From Candidatus Latescibacterota bacterium (lineage in GTDB: Bacteria > Latescibacterota > UBA2968): DNA of 64,000 nt. The position numbers and the translations under genes were made by a program. Below, piece by piece: positions 33,085-41,878 of this stretch. The notes beneath the pieces were generated by a model. The model saw nothing but the letters and a program-made list of their open reading frames with translations. It was not told the origin of the DNA and did no database searches. The stretch is taken from the NCBI GenBank assembly GCA_022824945.1, contig JAJDYX010000027.1:1-64000 (forward strand). Reading direction: 5' to 3'. Every line of letters starts with the position of its first letter. Positions within the stretch are counted from its first letter, which is position 1.

Positions 33085-34581
33085 ATGCCAATTGGATGTG
33101 TATATCTCATAGGTGCCGGGCCGGGCGATTCCGAATTGATAACTGTGAAGGGCCTGCGCCTGATTCGGGAAGCCGATGTGATCTTGTATGACGGATTGGC
33201 GAATCCCGAATTTTTGCGGGAAGCGCGGCGGGAATGCGAGTGTATTAATGTGGAAAAGCGCCCGGGTTTTCAGCGCGTGCAGCAAGATGAGATCAACCAG
33301 ATGATGGTTGATCGTGCCCAAAAAGGGTTGATGGTGGTGCGATTAAAAGGGGGCGATCCCATTGTTTTTGGGCGCGGTGGAGAGGAAGCCGAAGTACTTA
33401 GAAAACACGAGATTCCGTTTGAGATTGTACCGGGTATTACCAGTGCAATAGCGGCACCTGCTTATGCGGGTATTCCCGTGACGCATCGCGGTATATCCCC
33501 TCATGTGACGATTGTAACGGGGACAACTGCTTCACTTGAAGGTGAAGGAGAAGTTGATTGGGAGGGGTTGGCTAAAGTGGGCGGCACACTCCTGATTTTG
33601 ATGGGGACGAGAAAACGAAGTGAAATTGCCCGACGTCTCATCGCGGGAGGGCGCCCGCCCGAAACACCCGTTGCCGCCGTACAGTGGGGGTCTTTGCCAT
33701 TGCAACGGACTGTGAGAACGACATTGGGAGAGATGGATGCTGTCGAGATGACCAATCCCGCAGTCATTGTCGTAGGAAAGGTCGCGGCCATGGACCTGGA
33801 TTGGTTTGCGTCTAAACCCTTGTTCGGCAAAACGATTGCTGTGACGCGGGCACGCACGCAGGCAAGCGAATTGGTACATATGCTGCGGACGTTGGGCGCA
33901 CAAGTGCTGGAAGTGCCCACTATTGCATTTGCCGAACCCCAGAATTGGCGCGATGTGGATTGTGCGCTTGCAGATATTCATTCTTATGATTGGCTTGTTC
34001 TGACAAGTACAAACGGAACCGATCGTTTTTTTGAGCGTCTGTTTAAACAAGACCGCGATGTACGCGCATTGGGAGAGATAAAAATTGCGACTATTGGCGC
34101 GGCAACATCGGCACGGGTGCGCGAGTGGCATCTCAATGTAGATCTCGAAGCGGTGAATCGCACCTCAGAAGGCTTGCTCGCAGCTTTTGACGCGGATCTT
34201 TCGGGACAGTGCTTTTTGCTACCTCGTCCTGAAGAATCTCGAGATGTACTCGCCGATAAGCTCCGAGAACGCGGTGCTGAAGTTCGTGAAATTGTTGCTT
34301 ACAAAACGGTTATGCCCAGAGGCTTGCCCGAAGAATTTTTGCAATTGATAAAAAAAGATGCTATTGATCTTATCGCGTTTACGAGTTCTTCTACGGTCTT
34401 AAATCTGGTGAGCCTGTTAAAAGAGACGCGGCAAAATTGGGAATACTTGCCCGCAGCGTGTATCGGTCCCATCACAGCTCAAACAGCAGTTACACAGGGA
34501 TTTGATGTGGTTGTCGAACTCGACGAAACATCGGTATCTATTTCTGGGCTTGTACAGGCAATTGCAGCGTATTTCAGCTAA
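33085..34581 (+). CDS. cobA-hemD: Fused uroporphyrinogen-III C-methyltransferase and uroporphyrinogen-III synthase
   Basis: A 498-residue fusion. Residues 1 to about 245 are the SAM-dependent methyltransferase that makes precorrin-2: VYLIGAGPGDSELITVKGLR at the N-terminus, VVRLKGGDPIVFGRGGEEAE, and PVTHRGISPHVTIVTG. Residues about 250-498 are uroporphyrinogen-III synthase (GKTIAVTRARTQASELVHML, LVLTSTNGTDRFF, FTSSSTVLNLV). The fusion supplies both the ring-closing step after HemC and the first step to siroheme. ATG 33085 is used rather than the in-frame TTG two codons earlier. It is separated from hemC by about 5.8 kb of unrelated genes. Confidence 0.92.
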   Translation: MPIGCVYLIGAGPGDSELITVKGLRLIREADVILYDGLANPEFLREARRECECINVEKRPGFQRVQQDEINQMMVDRAQKGLMVVRLKGGDPIVFGRGGEEAEVLRKHEIPFEIVPGITSAIAAPAYAGIPVTHRGISPHVTIVTGTTASLEGEGEVDWEGLAKVGGTLLILMGTRKRSEIARRLIAGGRPPETPVAAVQWGSLPLQRTVRTTLGEMDAVEMTNPAVIVVGKVAAMDLDWFASKPLFGKTIAVTRARTQASELVHMLRTLGAQVLEVPTIAFAEPQNWRDVDCALADIHSYDWLVLTSTNGTDRFFERLFKQDRDVRALGEIKIATIGAATSARVREWHLNVDLEAVNRTSEGLLAAFDADLSGQCFLLPRPEESRDVLADKLRERGAEVREIVAYKTVMPRGLPEEFLQLIKKDAIDLIAFTSSSTVLNLVSLLKETRQNWEYLPAACIGPITAQTAVTQGFDVVVELDETSVSISGLVQAIAAYFS

Positions 34582-34610
34582 ATAAAAGGGAATATTGGGT
34601 AAAAATGCGG

Positions 34611-34639
34611 TTGACATACCTGCAGATAAGCAGTAAATT
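34611..34639 (+). promoter_or_regulatory. Promoter of the cohesin-like protein gene
   Basis: A consensus TTGACA at 34611-34616 and TAAATT at 34634-34639 are separated by 17 bases, about 45 bp before the start codon. Confidence 0.65.
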
Positions 34640-34684
34640 TGTACAAATGCAGTTTAAACATTTTCATAAACAGGAGGAAGCGTT

Positions 34685-35491
34685 ATGAAACGTTTGATTA
34701 TTGCGACATGTTTAGGGCTGGGACTGATTGGCTCGGCCATTGCTGGACCTCTGACACAGGGTATAGAATTTACGGGCGGTGAAAATAGTCTTGCAAGTCT
34801 GGTGCTGCAACGCACACAAAATATCGTTGCTGAAGATGGTGTTTTGAAGTTGCAGGTCACTATCAACCACGCACAGAAATTGAAGGGTTATGGCTTTGTG
34901 CTGCAGTACGATCAATCCAAGTACGAATTTGTCGAAGCGCGCCAAGTCGATCAAAACCTGCTCGATGCGAACAGCGGACAACCCGCGCTATTTCTCGCGT
35001 CTAACAAGACGCCCGGGCAAGTGGCTGTTGGCGCGATGAAGGTCGATGGCCAGGCTGTGAGTGGTGATGGCGCTCTGGTCGAGTTTACGTTTAAAACCAC
35101 ACAGACACCTCTTGCCTCTGATTTTCAGATCCTCGACGGTGTAATGGTTGATTTGGCCGGTGGTATTGATGCGATTACCAATATTGAAATGGGCTCCCTC
35201 AAGCCCATGCCCAGAGATTACTCACTTGAACAAAATGTCCCGAATCCTTTTAACCCCTCCACGAGTATTGAATATCGGTTGCCCGAAGCCGGTGACGTTC
35301 AACTGGTGATCTACAATCTGCTCGGTCAGGAAGTTCGCACCTTAGTCCGAGAGTCGATGGATGCGGGTTTTCACTCGGTGGTTTGGGATGGCACGGATGA
35401 GTTTGGCAAGCAAGTCGCCAGTGGGATTTATATTTATCGCATGTCAGTGGGCGATTTTAGCCAGGTTCAGCGCATGATGTTGCTGAAGTAA
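34685..35491 (+). CDS. Secreted cohesin-like domain protein with C-terminal sorting (FlgD-Ig/T9SS-type) domain
   Basis: A 268-residue exported protein. The signal peptide is MKRLIIATCLGLGLIGSAIAG. Residues about 45-170 resemble a cohesin-type beta-sandwich (LKLQVTINHAQKLKGYGFVL, PGQVAVGAMK, DGALVEFTF). Residues about 180-268 form the C-terminal domain with NPFNPSTSIEYRLPEAG, YNLLGQEVRTL and ASGIYIYRM, as in FlgD-Ig-like or type IX-style sorting tails. It has its own promoter (34611) and terminator (35550), so it is a single-gene unit. Likely cell-surface or extracellular; a scaffold or adhesion role is an inference. A truncated copy lies at 31039. Confidence 0.75.
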   Translation: MKRLIIATCLGLGLIGSAIAGPLTQGIEFTGGENSLASLVLQRTQNIVAEDGVLKLQVTINHAQKLKGYGFVLQYDQSKYEFVEARQVDQNLLDANSGQPALFLASNKTPGQVAVGAMKVDGQAVSGDGALVEFTFKTTQTPLASDFQILDGVMVDLAGGIDAITNIEMGSLKPMPRDYSLEQNVPNPFNPSTSIEYRLPEAGDVQLVIYNLLGQEVRTLVRESMDAGFHSVVWDGTDEFGKQVASGIYIYRMSVGDFSQVQRMMLLK

Positions 35492-35549
35492 TGGCGCATT
35501 CGGAAAGGATACAAACTGGCAGGTAAACTCTCAGGTCAGTTCATTTTCG

Positions 35550-35582
35550 AGGCCGCTTCTTTTGAGGCGGCCTTTCTTTTTT
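35550..35582 (+). terminator. Intrinsic terminator after the cohesin-like gene
   Basis: AGGCCGC (35550-35556) pairs exactly with GCGGCCT (35567-35573) around a ten-base loop, followed by a T-rich run to 35582. Confidence 0.85.
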
Positions 35583-35595
35583 GGAAGGGAGTATC

Positions 35596-36642
35596 ATGAT
35601 TCGCGTTGGACTGGTGGGCTATGGTTTGGGGGGAAAAGTCTTTCACGCACAATTGATTCAGATGGCCCCCGAACTCGAACTCTACGCGGTTTGTTCGCGT
35701 TCGTTAGAAAAACGTCAGGATGCAGAGGCCGATTTTTCACAGATCGTGACGTATGACACTTTTGATGCGCTATTAGACGATGACAATGTCGATCTCGTTG
35801 TGTTAGCGACACCGCATGACACGCACGCACCAATGGCTATTCAGGCAATGGACGCGGGCAAACATCTCGTAACAGATAAAATTATGTGTTTGAATGAGTC
35901 TGAAGCGCTATCGATGATTGAAGCGTCTGAGCGCAATCAGGTGCTTTTGAGTGTATATCAAAATCGGCGGTGGGACGGCGATTTTTTGACGTTGCAACAC
36001 ATACTTGCAGAGGGAATACTGGGCGATATTTATACTATTGAGTCCAATATCACAGCTTATGGTGGCCCCCATGTTGGGTGGCGCGCCTGGAAAAAATACG
36101 GCGGAGGGCGCGTACTCGATTGGGGAGCGCATCTGGTCGATCAAGCTCTCAGACTTTACGGTCCGACAGTTGAGACCGTTTTTGCCGATTTGCAATATCG
36201 CTATCCCAAGGACAAGGCCGATGTTGAGGCTCTATCTCTGATTCATCTGAGATTTGCAAACGGAGTGCGATATTTTATAGAATTGGGCACTGCGTGGATG
36301 TATGCCAAGCCGCGCTATCATGTGCGCGGCGCGCTTGGAAGTTTTAGAAAATACGGCATAGACCCTCAAGAAGCGGCAATGAAATCGGGGGTTTTTGGCG
36401 TACCTGTTCCAGAAGACCCTGCGCGTTATCAATTGCGCGTTATCAATGAGCGCGGACAAATCGTAGAGCACCCCGTGTCGCCCATGTTTGGCAATTATCG
36501 CACGTATTACGACAATGTGGGTGCGGCACTTGTACATGGAGAAGAATTGCTGGTCAAACCAGAGGAATGTTTAGAGGCCATTCGCGTGATTGACGCAATC
36601 AGGCTATCGGCAGAACGAGAAGAGGTTGTCAAGCTGACATAG
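35596..36642 (+). CDS. Gfo/Idh/MocA-family oxidoreductase with altered EKP motif
   Basis: A 348-residue family member with nucleotide loop GLVGYGLGGKVFHA. The usual E-K-P triad reads TDKIMCLN: the Lys is kept, but Glu is replaced by Asp and Pro by Ile. The C-terminal domain has RVLDWGAHLVDQALRLYG, matching the H-x-x-D-x-x-R position. ATG 35596 follows GGAAGGGA, immediately after the terminator of the previous gene. A 51-residue membrane ORF follows after 14 bp. The enzyme is probably active because the Lys persists; its substrate is unknown. Confidence 0.85.
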   Translation: MIRVGLVGYGLGGKVFHAQLIQMAPELELYAVCSRSLEKRQDAEADFSQIVTYDTFDALLDDDNVDLVVLATPHDTHAPMAIQAMDAGKHLVTDKIMCLNESEALSMIEASERNQVLLSVYQNRRWDGDFLTLQHILAEGILGDIYTIESNITAYGGPHVGWRAWKKYGGGRVLDWGAHLVDQALRLYGPTVETVFADLQYRYPKDKADVEALSLIHLRFANGVRYFIELGTAWMYAKPRYHVRGALGSFRKYGIDPQEAAMKSGVFGVPVPEDPARYQLRVINERGQIVEHPVSPMFGNYRTYYDNVGAALVHGEELLVKPEECLEAIRVIDAIRLSAEREEVVKLT

Positions 36643-36656
36643 GAAAGGGTAGTCTT

Positions 36657-36812
36657 ATGGTGTGGGGCATTGTATTATTTGTCATTTTTACGGGTTGTTA
36701 TCTCGGGCAATGTGTTTCTTCTGGCCTGGGCCAAAAGCGCGGCTGGTCGTTGCAGTGGATCTGTTGGTTGATCACGAGTTTGACAATTTTGCTCTGTTAT
36801 TTCATAGTATAG
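36657..36812 (+). CDS. Very small membrane protein
   Basis: A 51-residue ORF with ATG 36657 and TAG 36810-36812, preceded by GGAAAGGG. It is almost entirely hydrophobic, with two candidate helices (about residues 3-22 and 34-51) flanking a short GLGQKRGW loop. It fills the gap between the oxidoreductase and the DUF402 gene in the same direction. I do not recognise it; it could be a chance ORF, but the ribosome site and hydrophobic pattern favour a real gene. Confidence 0.45.
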   Translation: MVWGIVLFVIFTGCYLGQCVSSGLGQKRGWSLQWICWLITSLTILLCYFIV

Positions 36813-36822
36813 GACCAACATT

Positions 36823-37305
36823 GTGTTGTTCTGCGAATTTAAACGCCATCTCGACAAGCCCGATGAAACATATATGTGCGATTTGGTTGCCCGTGACACA
36901 GATTGGGTGATTTTGTCTTATGTGTCAGACCGCGCCTGGGAATTCGCTGGTACTCACCTGCCTGCTGGTTCTCAAACACTGGCATTTTACCAAACAGGCG
37001 TTGCATATGTTCTGTGGCGAATGTGTGCTCCTTCAGGTGATCTGGAGGGGCATTTGTTTCATATTTGTCGAGATGTACGGGTGGAAGAACGCAGGGTTAG
37101 TTATTTGGATCTGCTTTTGGATATATGGATAGATTTCGATGGTGTTGTCGAGGTATTAGACCGGGAAGATGTGGATATGTGTTATAGGGAAGGAAAACTG
37201 TGTGAAGCTGATCTGAAATCCATAGCGGCAGAAGAGAAACGGATTGTGGCGCACTGGCCCAGGCTGGTGCGCGAGATGGACGCGCTTTTGAGCAATTTAC
37301 AATGA
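36823..37305 (+). CDS. DUF402-domain protein
   Basis: A 160-residue protein with the DUF402 fold, recognised by the segment SYLDLLLDIWIDFDGVVEVLDREDVD (about residues 93-118) in its C-terminal half. Family members have been linked to RNA or nucleoside-diphosphate phosphatase activity. A metal site could be formed by the Asp residues in DLLLDIWIDFDG. The start is GTG 36823 with AGGA 8 bases upstream. It overlaps the convergent galU gene by 9 bp. The C-terminus is helical and charged. Confidence 0.7.
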   Translation: MLFCEFKRHLDKPDETYMCDLVARDTDWVILSYVSDRAWEFAGTHLPAGSQTLAFYQTGVAYVLWRMCAPSGDLEGHLFHICRDVRVEERRVSYLDLLLDIWIDFDGVVEVLDREDVDMCYREGKLCEADLKSIAAEEKRIVAHWPRLVREMDALLSNLQ

Positions 37306-38184
37306 TTTCTTTTTTTCTTCGAGCAGTGGGATGAGTTCTCTGAGGTATTTGCGAAAATCTTTGGCAATGGCCGGGTGGTTGAGGGAAAAGGCCACTGAGG
37401 TCTTGAGATAGGATAGCAGATCGCCCACCGTATGCCACTCCCCGTCTATGGCGCATGCGTACACAGCTCGGGATTGGATCATCAATTCAATGGCGTCGGT
37501 GAGTTGATATTCACCATTTTCGGACGGTTCGATCTGTTCGAGAAAGTCAAAAATCTCGGGTCCAAAGATATAGCGCCCCAGGGTCGCGAGATTTGATGGT
37601 GCTTTTGCAGGATCGGGTTTTTCAACGAGCCCCTCAACGAGATAGACATCGTTTATGCGTTTGGCTTTTATAGCACCATAGCTGCTGATGTGTTCTTGCG
37701 GTACTTCTTTGACCGCGAGGATCGAGCTATTATACTTTTTGTAGTGATCAATCATTTGCCCAATACAAGGGCGTTCTGAAACGACGAGGTCGTCGCCGTA
37801 AAGAACGGCAAAGGGTTCGTCGCCAATATGTTTGCGAGCTTTGAGAACAGCGTGTCCTGTACCCAACTGATCTTTTTGCCGCACGTAATGGATGTCGGCC
37901 AGTTGTTCGATTCGATCGAGGGTTTCGAGCATTTTTCGATCTGCGCGTTCATGCAATGCATGAGCGATTTCGATGTTGCGATCAAAGTGGTCTTCAATTG
38001 CGCGTTTCCCCCGACCCGTGATGATCAAGATATCTTCGATACCCGAATTGACGAGTTCCTCAATGATGTACTGAATTGCCGGTTTGTCAACAATGGGCAT
38101 CATTTCTTTGGGCAGAGCCTTAGTGGCGGGCAGCATGCGGCTGCCGTGCCCCGCTGCGGGAATTACTGCTTTCCGAATTTTCAA
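37297..38184 (-). CDS. galU: UTP-glucose-1-phosphate uridylyltransferase
   Basis: A 295-residue nucleotidyltransferase making UDP-glucose. The N-terminal signature is KIRKAVIPAAGHGSRMLPAT followed by KALPKEMMP, with the activating Gly-x-Gly-x-Arg and catalytic Lys. The core includes VLYGDDLV, the metal and nucleotide Asp region, and LVEKPDPAKAPSNLATLGRY. I start at TTG 38184 (minus), because GGAGG lies 5 bases upstream and homology begins there; a longer frame to 38244 has no such support. UDP-glucose would feed surface glycans, matching the nearby glycosyltransferase and mre genes. Confidence 0.92.
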   Translation of the reverse strand: MKIRKAVIPAAGHGSRMLPATKALPKEMMPIVDKPAIQYIIEELVNSGIEDILIITGRGKRAIEDHFDRNIEIAHALHERADRKMLETLDRIEQLADIHYVRQKDQLGTGHAVLKARKHIGDEPFAVLYGDDLVVSERPCIGQMIDHYKKYNSSILAVKEVPQEHISSYGAIKAKRINDVYLVEGLVEKPDPAKAPSNLATLGRYIFGPEIFDFLEQIEPSENGEYQLTDAIELMIQSRAVYACAIDGEWHTVGDLLSYLKTSVAFSLNHPAIAKDFRKYLRELIPLLEEKKKSL

Positions 38185-38291
38185 CAGGACCTCCAGAATG
38201 CTGAGATTTATCAAACTACCCGGATAACTAATTTCCGATTGCAAAAAAAAATGTCAAGGATATTTTCACACTATATGTTGTTTCTCATTAC

Positions 38292-38320
38292 TTGACTTTA
38301 TTTTTTTAAAGAGTTATTAT
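38292..38320 (+). promoter_or_regulatory. Promoter of mreB-mreC
   Basis: TTGACT at 38292-38297 and TATTAT at 38315-38320 are separated by 17 bases, in the 289-bp AT-rich divergent region between galU and mreB. The leader to the mreB start is about 150 bases; I see no other gene in this gap. Confidence 0.6.
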
Positions 38321-38473
38321 TCAACATCTTTTCTCCTCCTTTTGCCACTTCTGTTAATTTTCCCCCTATTCAGAAGTCGTTTTCTCACTACCAGTCAATG
38401 TTTTTCCGGTTTTTTAACCAATTTTGCCGGATTGGTGTTCGTTTTATCCGTTCCGGTGGGAGATACTTTAGCT

Positions 38474-39493
38474 ATGGCTTTATGGTTTTCGAACTTGTTT
38501 TCTAACGATATTGGTATTGATCTGGGAACTGCCAATACACTGATTTATGTCAAAGGGCAGGGCATTGTGATCAACGAGCCTTCAATTGTTGCCCTTGAGC
38601 GTCATACACGCAAACCGCTGGCCATTGGTGCTCAGGCGAAAGAAATGCTTGGGCGCGAAAAACCAGATATAGAGGTGGTGCGCCCGCTCCGCGATGGCGT
38701 TATCGCCGATTTTGATGTGACTGAGGAAATGCTGCGTTTTTTTATTTCTAAAGTACAAAAAAATAAACTGCTGGTCAGGCCACGCGTTGTGATTTGTGTG
38801 CCTTCTGGTGTTACCCCTGTTGAGATGCGCGCTGTAAGCGAGGCTGCCGACCGCGCAGGTGCCCGCGAAGTTTATTTGATAAAAGAACCCATGGCGGCTG
38901 CGATTGGCGTTGGGTTGCCTATAGAAGATGCAGTGGGATCTATGGTCGTTGATATTGGTGGTGGGACAACCGAGATCGCAGTGATTGCACTGTCTGGCAT
39001 TGTGACGTCAAGATCGATTAAAACAGCCGGTGACGAATTGACAGAAGTCATTGTGCAATTTCTCAAACGCAAACACAATCTGCTGGTGGGAAGCCGCAGT
39101 GCAGAGCAAATCAAGTGCGCTATTGGTACTGCTGTGGGACTTGAGGAAGAACTGCAACATATGTGCCGTGGTCTGGAGATGGTGCAAGCAATTCCCAGAG
39201 TTATTAATGTCCATTCAAAAGAAATCAGGGAGGCATTGGCCGGTTCGGTAAATGCGATCGTTAACGCTGTACGCCGAACACTCGAACAGACACCACCCGA
39301 ATTAGCCGCTGATATTCTCGACAATGGCATTATTTTGACAGGAGGAGGAGCACTACTACGCGGGCTGGATCGGCGATTGGTCAATGAGACCGGTTTGCCC
39401 GTTATGGTAGCCGATGATCCATTGACCTGTGTGGTGCGAGGTACAGGGAAGGTACTTGCAGATATCCATGGCTACAGAAACGTTTTGGAATAG
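38474..39493 (+). CDS. mreB: Rod shape-determining actin homologue MreB
   Basis: A 339-residue bacterial actin that polymerises under the membrane and guides lateral wall synthesis. Phosphate-1 loop NDIGIDLGTANTLIYV, phosphate-2 VVDIGGGTTEIAV and adenosine motif IILTGGGALLRGLD are all in place. The N-terminal MALWFSNLF is a membrane-binding amphipathic helix. The true start is ATG 38474; the frame extends further upstream, but that segment has no homology. It is followed 2 bp later by mreC. Confidence 0.95.
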   Translation: MALWFSNLFSNDIGIDLGTANTLIYVKGQGIVINEPSIVALERHTRKPLAIGAQAKEMLGREKPDIEVVRPLRDGVIADFDVTEEMLRFFISKVQKNKLLVRPRVVICVPSGVTPVEMRAVSEAADRAGAREVYLIKEPMAAAIGVGLPIEDAVGSMVVDIGGGTTEIAVIALSGIVTSRSIKTAGDELTEVIVQFLKRKHNLLVGSRSAEQIKCAIGTAVGLEEELQHMCRGLEMVQAIPRVINVHSKEIREALAGSVNAIVNAVRRTLEQTPPELAADILDNGIILTGGGALLRGLDRRLVNETGLPVMVADDPLTCVVRGTGKVLADIHGYRNVLE

Positions 39494-39495
39494 CG

Positions 39496-40302
39496 ATGCA
39501 ACGAATTCGTGTATTTTTGCGTGTTCGCCGTAAGGGGGTTGTGCTGGGCGTTGCGATTTTGACGTCGTTGATATTGATGTTATTCGATTCCTCAATACAG
39601 GCGCGATTTGCACACAATATTGTTTTTGGGTTGGTGTCTATTGGGCACCGTATCTTTGCCTGGCCAATGGGACTTTCATCGCTGCGATACGAAAATGAGG
39701 CTTTGCGCGATCAGAATTTGCGCCTTTCTCTCGAATTGCTCAAACTCAGAGAGGCACAGCTTGAAAATGCACGCCTCCATGCCTTGTTACATTTTAAGTC
39801 GCAGCAGGCAGCTGAAAAATCTTATATCCTTGCACGGGTGATTGCACGTAATCCCGCGCGAATTTCAAGTACGATATTGATCGATGCCGGTACAGATGAA
39901 GGGATACAGGCCCGCATGCCTGTTGTGACTGCGGATGGGTTGGTGGGGCGTATCATGGAAGTACACGGATATACTGCTATTGTGCAGTTGCTCATAGATC
40001 ACAACTGTCGGGTTAGTGCCGTGGTGCAGCGGCCCAGTCGCGTAAGTGGTATTGTGTCTTTTGAGGATGGCATATTCTATTTGAAAAATGTGTCGCTTCG
40101 AGGGGATATTAAAGTCGGCGATCTGGTCGTATCGTCCGGTTTGGGGGAAATGTTTCCCAAAGGGCTTTACGTGGGGCAGGTCGTCAAAGTAGGAGATGAA
40201 GCACAGGGTTTGTTTAGAGAGGTCATTTTGGCACCGGGCGTAAATTTTCACAATTTAGAGGAAGTTTTTGTGCTAAAGATCAATTCGCAGATTAATAATT
40301 AA
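39496..40302 (+). CDS. mreC: Rod shape-determining protein MreC
   Basis: A 268-residue bitopic protein linking MreB to periplasmic wall enzymes. One transmembrane helix (about residues 17-35) is followed by a coiled coil (RYENEALRDQNLRLSLELLKLREAQL region). The periplasmic beta-barrel domain carries ARVIARNPARISSTILIDAGTDEGI and VVTADGLVGRIMEV. ATG 39496 lies 2 bp after the mreB stop. No mreD follows: the next gene is convergent and unrelated, so the usual mreBCD order is broken here. Confidence 0.92.
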   Translation: MQRIRVFLRVRRKGVVLGVAILTSLILMLFDSSIQARFAHNIVFGLVSIGHRIFAWPMGLSSLRYENEALRDQNLRLSLELLKLREAQLENARLHALLHFKSQQAAEKSYILARVIARNPARISSTILIDAGTDEGIQARMPVVTADGLVGRIMEVHGYTAIVQLLIDHNCRVSAVVQRPSRVSGIVSFEDGIFYLKNVSLRGDIKVGDLVVSSGLGEMFPKGLYVGQVVKVGDEAQGLFREVILAPGVNFHNLEEVFVLKINSQINN

Positions 40303-40306
40303 AGTG

Positions 40307-41779
40307 TTACAATTGAATCGATTTTTTGAGCTCCCTGAGGGCGGTGCCTTCAGGGGATTTTTTGTAGTAGGTATCCAGAGGGAAGCAGCCTGATATCATA
40401 CCATTTCGGGGGGCTGTGGTGCAGTCGCTAAAGGTTCGACAGAGTTTGCGTTTGGACGCTTCTCCTTTTTGGAGTACATCTACGGGCAAGTCGGGATAAG
40501 ATAGCACCATGCGCCCCAGACCGATAAAATCTACCTTGCCATCGCGCACGAGCGTTTGAGCAACGTGAGGCAAAAATTCCTGAAGATAGGAATAAGCCGT
40601 GCCGACGATGAGCAAATCGGAAAATTGTTCTTTGATTTGCGCCGTAATGTCAACTTGACGAGCAACGCCCACGAGTGGGTCTTCGGGGGGTTGATAGCCA
40701 TCGGAGGGTGGAAAATAAGCGGGCCGCTGAATGTGGGGGTTGTAGTAAGGGCTACCTGCTGAGAGATTGACGAGCAAGATATCGAGTTCGCGCAGCAATT
40801 CGAGGAAGCGACAGGTCTCGGCAATATTGGCGGCTATGGGATTGTTTTCATCGATACCAAATCCGTATTTATAGGGCAGATATTCAGAAAAATCTTCGGG
40901 AATGCCCGGTCCGAGTTTTTTGCCTTCGGATAGTTCGGGGTCGGGATAAAAAGGTACAAAGTCGAATGCGCTGAGACGCACACCTATTTTGAGATCGGGA
41001 CAATCGGCGCGAATGCCCGCGACGATTTCGCGAAGAAATCGGGTTCGGTTTTCAAATGAGCCGCCATAGGGTCCTGGTCGGGTGAAGGCACTCAAAAATT
41101 CGTGGCCGAGATAACCGTGGCAGTGTTTGACATCAACAAACTGATACCCGAGATCACACGCCATGCGTGCGGCGCTTTGATAGTCGTCAATCAGGCTTTT
41201 GATTTCGCTATCGGACAGCACCGGGGCGTCTGAGTCAATGCCAAATTTACGGTCGAGGATCGGATGGCGATACACAATGCGGGGTTCGAGTTTGATTTTG
41301 TCATTGGGTCTGCAAAAACGGCCTGAGTGGGTCAGTTGAAGACCAATGAGAAGGTCATCGGTGTCGCCGATATGTGTGCGGTGCGCCGATAAAAGTTCTT
41401 CGCGGAGTTTGCCCAGGCCCGCTTTGGTATGTTCGGCTGCAAAGAGTTGATTGGGATTTGCGCGCCCTTCAGGGCGTACTGCAACCGCTTCGCCGCCCCA
41501 TATTAATTTTGCACCGCTCAGCCCAAAATTGTGCCATCGCCGAAGAGTATATTCCGAGGGGTTGCCATCAATTTCGCCATCCCAGCCTTCCATGGGGTGG
41601 ATACAGAAGCGATTGCCAATGCGAAAGCCCTGGTACTCGCTTGTTTGGGCAAGTGGCGATTCTGGTGCTTTGAGAATTTCGTCATCGCAGGGGAGGTCAA
41701 TCCCCAGACTATTGACATGCGCTTTGAATGATTCGACAGTTTTGTGATGTCCGATGCGCTGGTATTTTGCCAGAGGCAT
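40307..41779 (-). CDS. NADH:flavin oxidoreductase, Old Yellow Enzyme family
   Basis: A 490-residue FMN TIM-barrel enzyme. [12 protein letters not shown] is the strand-1 FMN segment, GLQLTHSGR carries substrate-pocket residues, and [17 protein letters not shown] is the typical strand 5-6 region with ligand-binding His residues. [14 protein letters not shown] plus [14 protein letters not shown] match the phosphate-binding end. No C-terminal Fe-S/FAD domain of the dienoyl-CoA-reductase type is present beyond a short Cys-containing tail ([12 protein letters not shown]). The start is ATG 41779 (minus) with AAGGAG upstream. It is convergent with mreC and divergent from the dehydrogenase at 41879. 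Confidence 0.82.
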   Translation of the reverse strand: MPLAKYQRIGHHKTVESFKAHVNSLGIDLPCDDEILKAPESPLAQTSEYQGFRIGNRFCIHPMEGWDGEIDGNPSEYTLRRWHNFGLSGAKLIWGGEAVAVRPEGRANPNQLFAAEHTKAGLGKLREELLSAHRTHIGDTDDLLIGLQLTHSGRFCRPNDKIKLEPRIVYRHPILDRKFGIDSDAPVLSDSEIKSLIDDYQSAARMACDLGYQFVDVKHCHGYLGHEFLSAFTRPGPYGGSFENRTRFLREIVAGIRADCPDLKIGVRLSAFDFVPFYPDPELSEGKKLGPGIPEDFSEYLPYKYGFGIDENNPIAANIAETCRFLELLRELDILLVNLSAGSPYYNPHIQRPAYFPPSDGYQPPEDPLVGVARQVDITAQIKEQFSDLLIVGTAYSYLQEFLPHVAQTLVRDGKVDFIGLGRMVLSYPDLPVDVLQKGEASKRKLCRTFSDCTTAPRNGMISGCFPLDTYYKKSPEGTALRELKKSIQL

Positions 41780-41878
41780 TGGCACTCCTTGGGCGAAATG
41801 GTTTGCATTAGGTGGCGTAGAAAGCTATGAATATACCAAAGGATGTTTTGGGAAGCAATGTTTCTGAAAGGAGTCACT

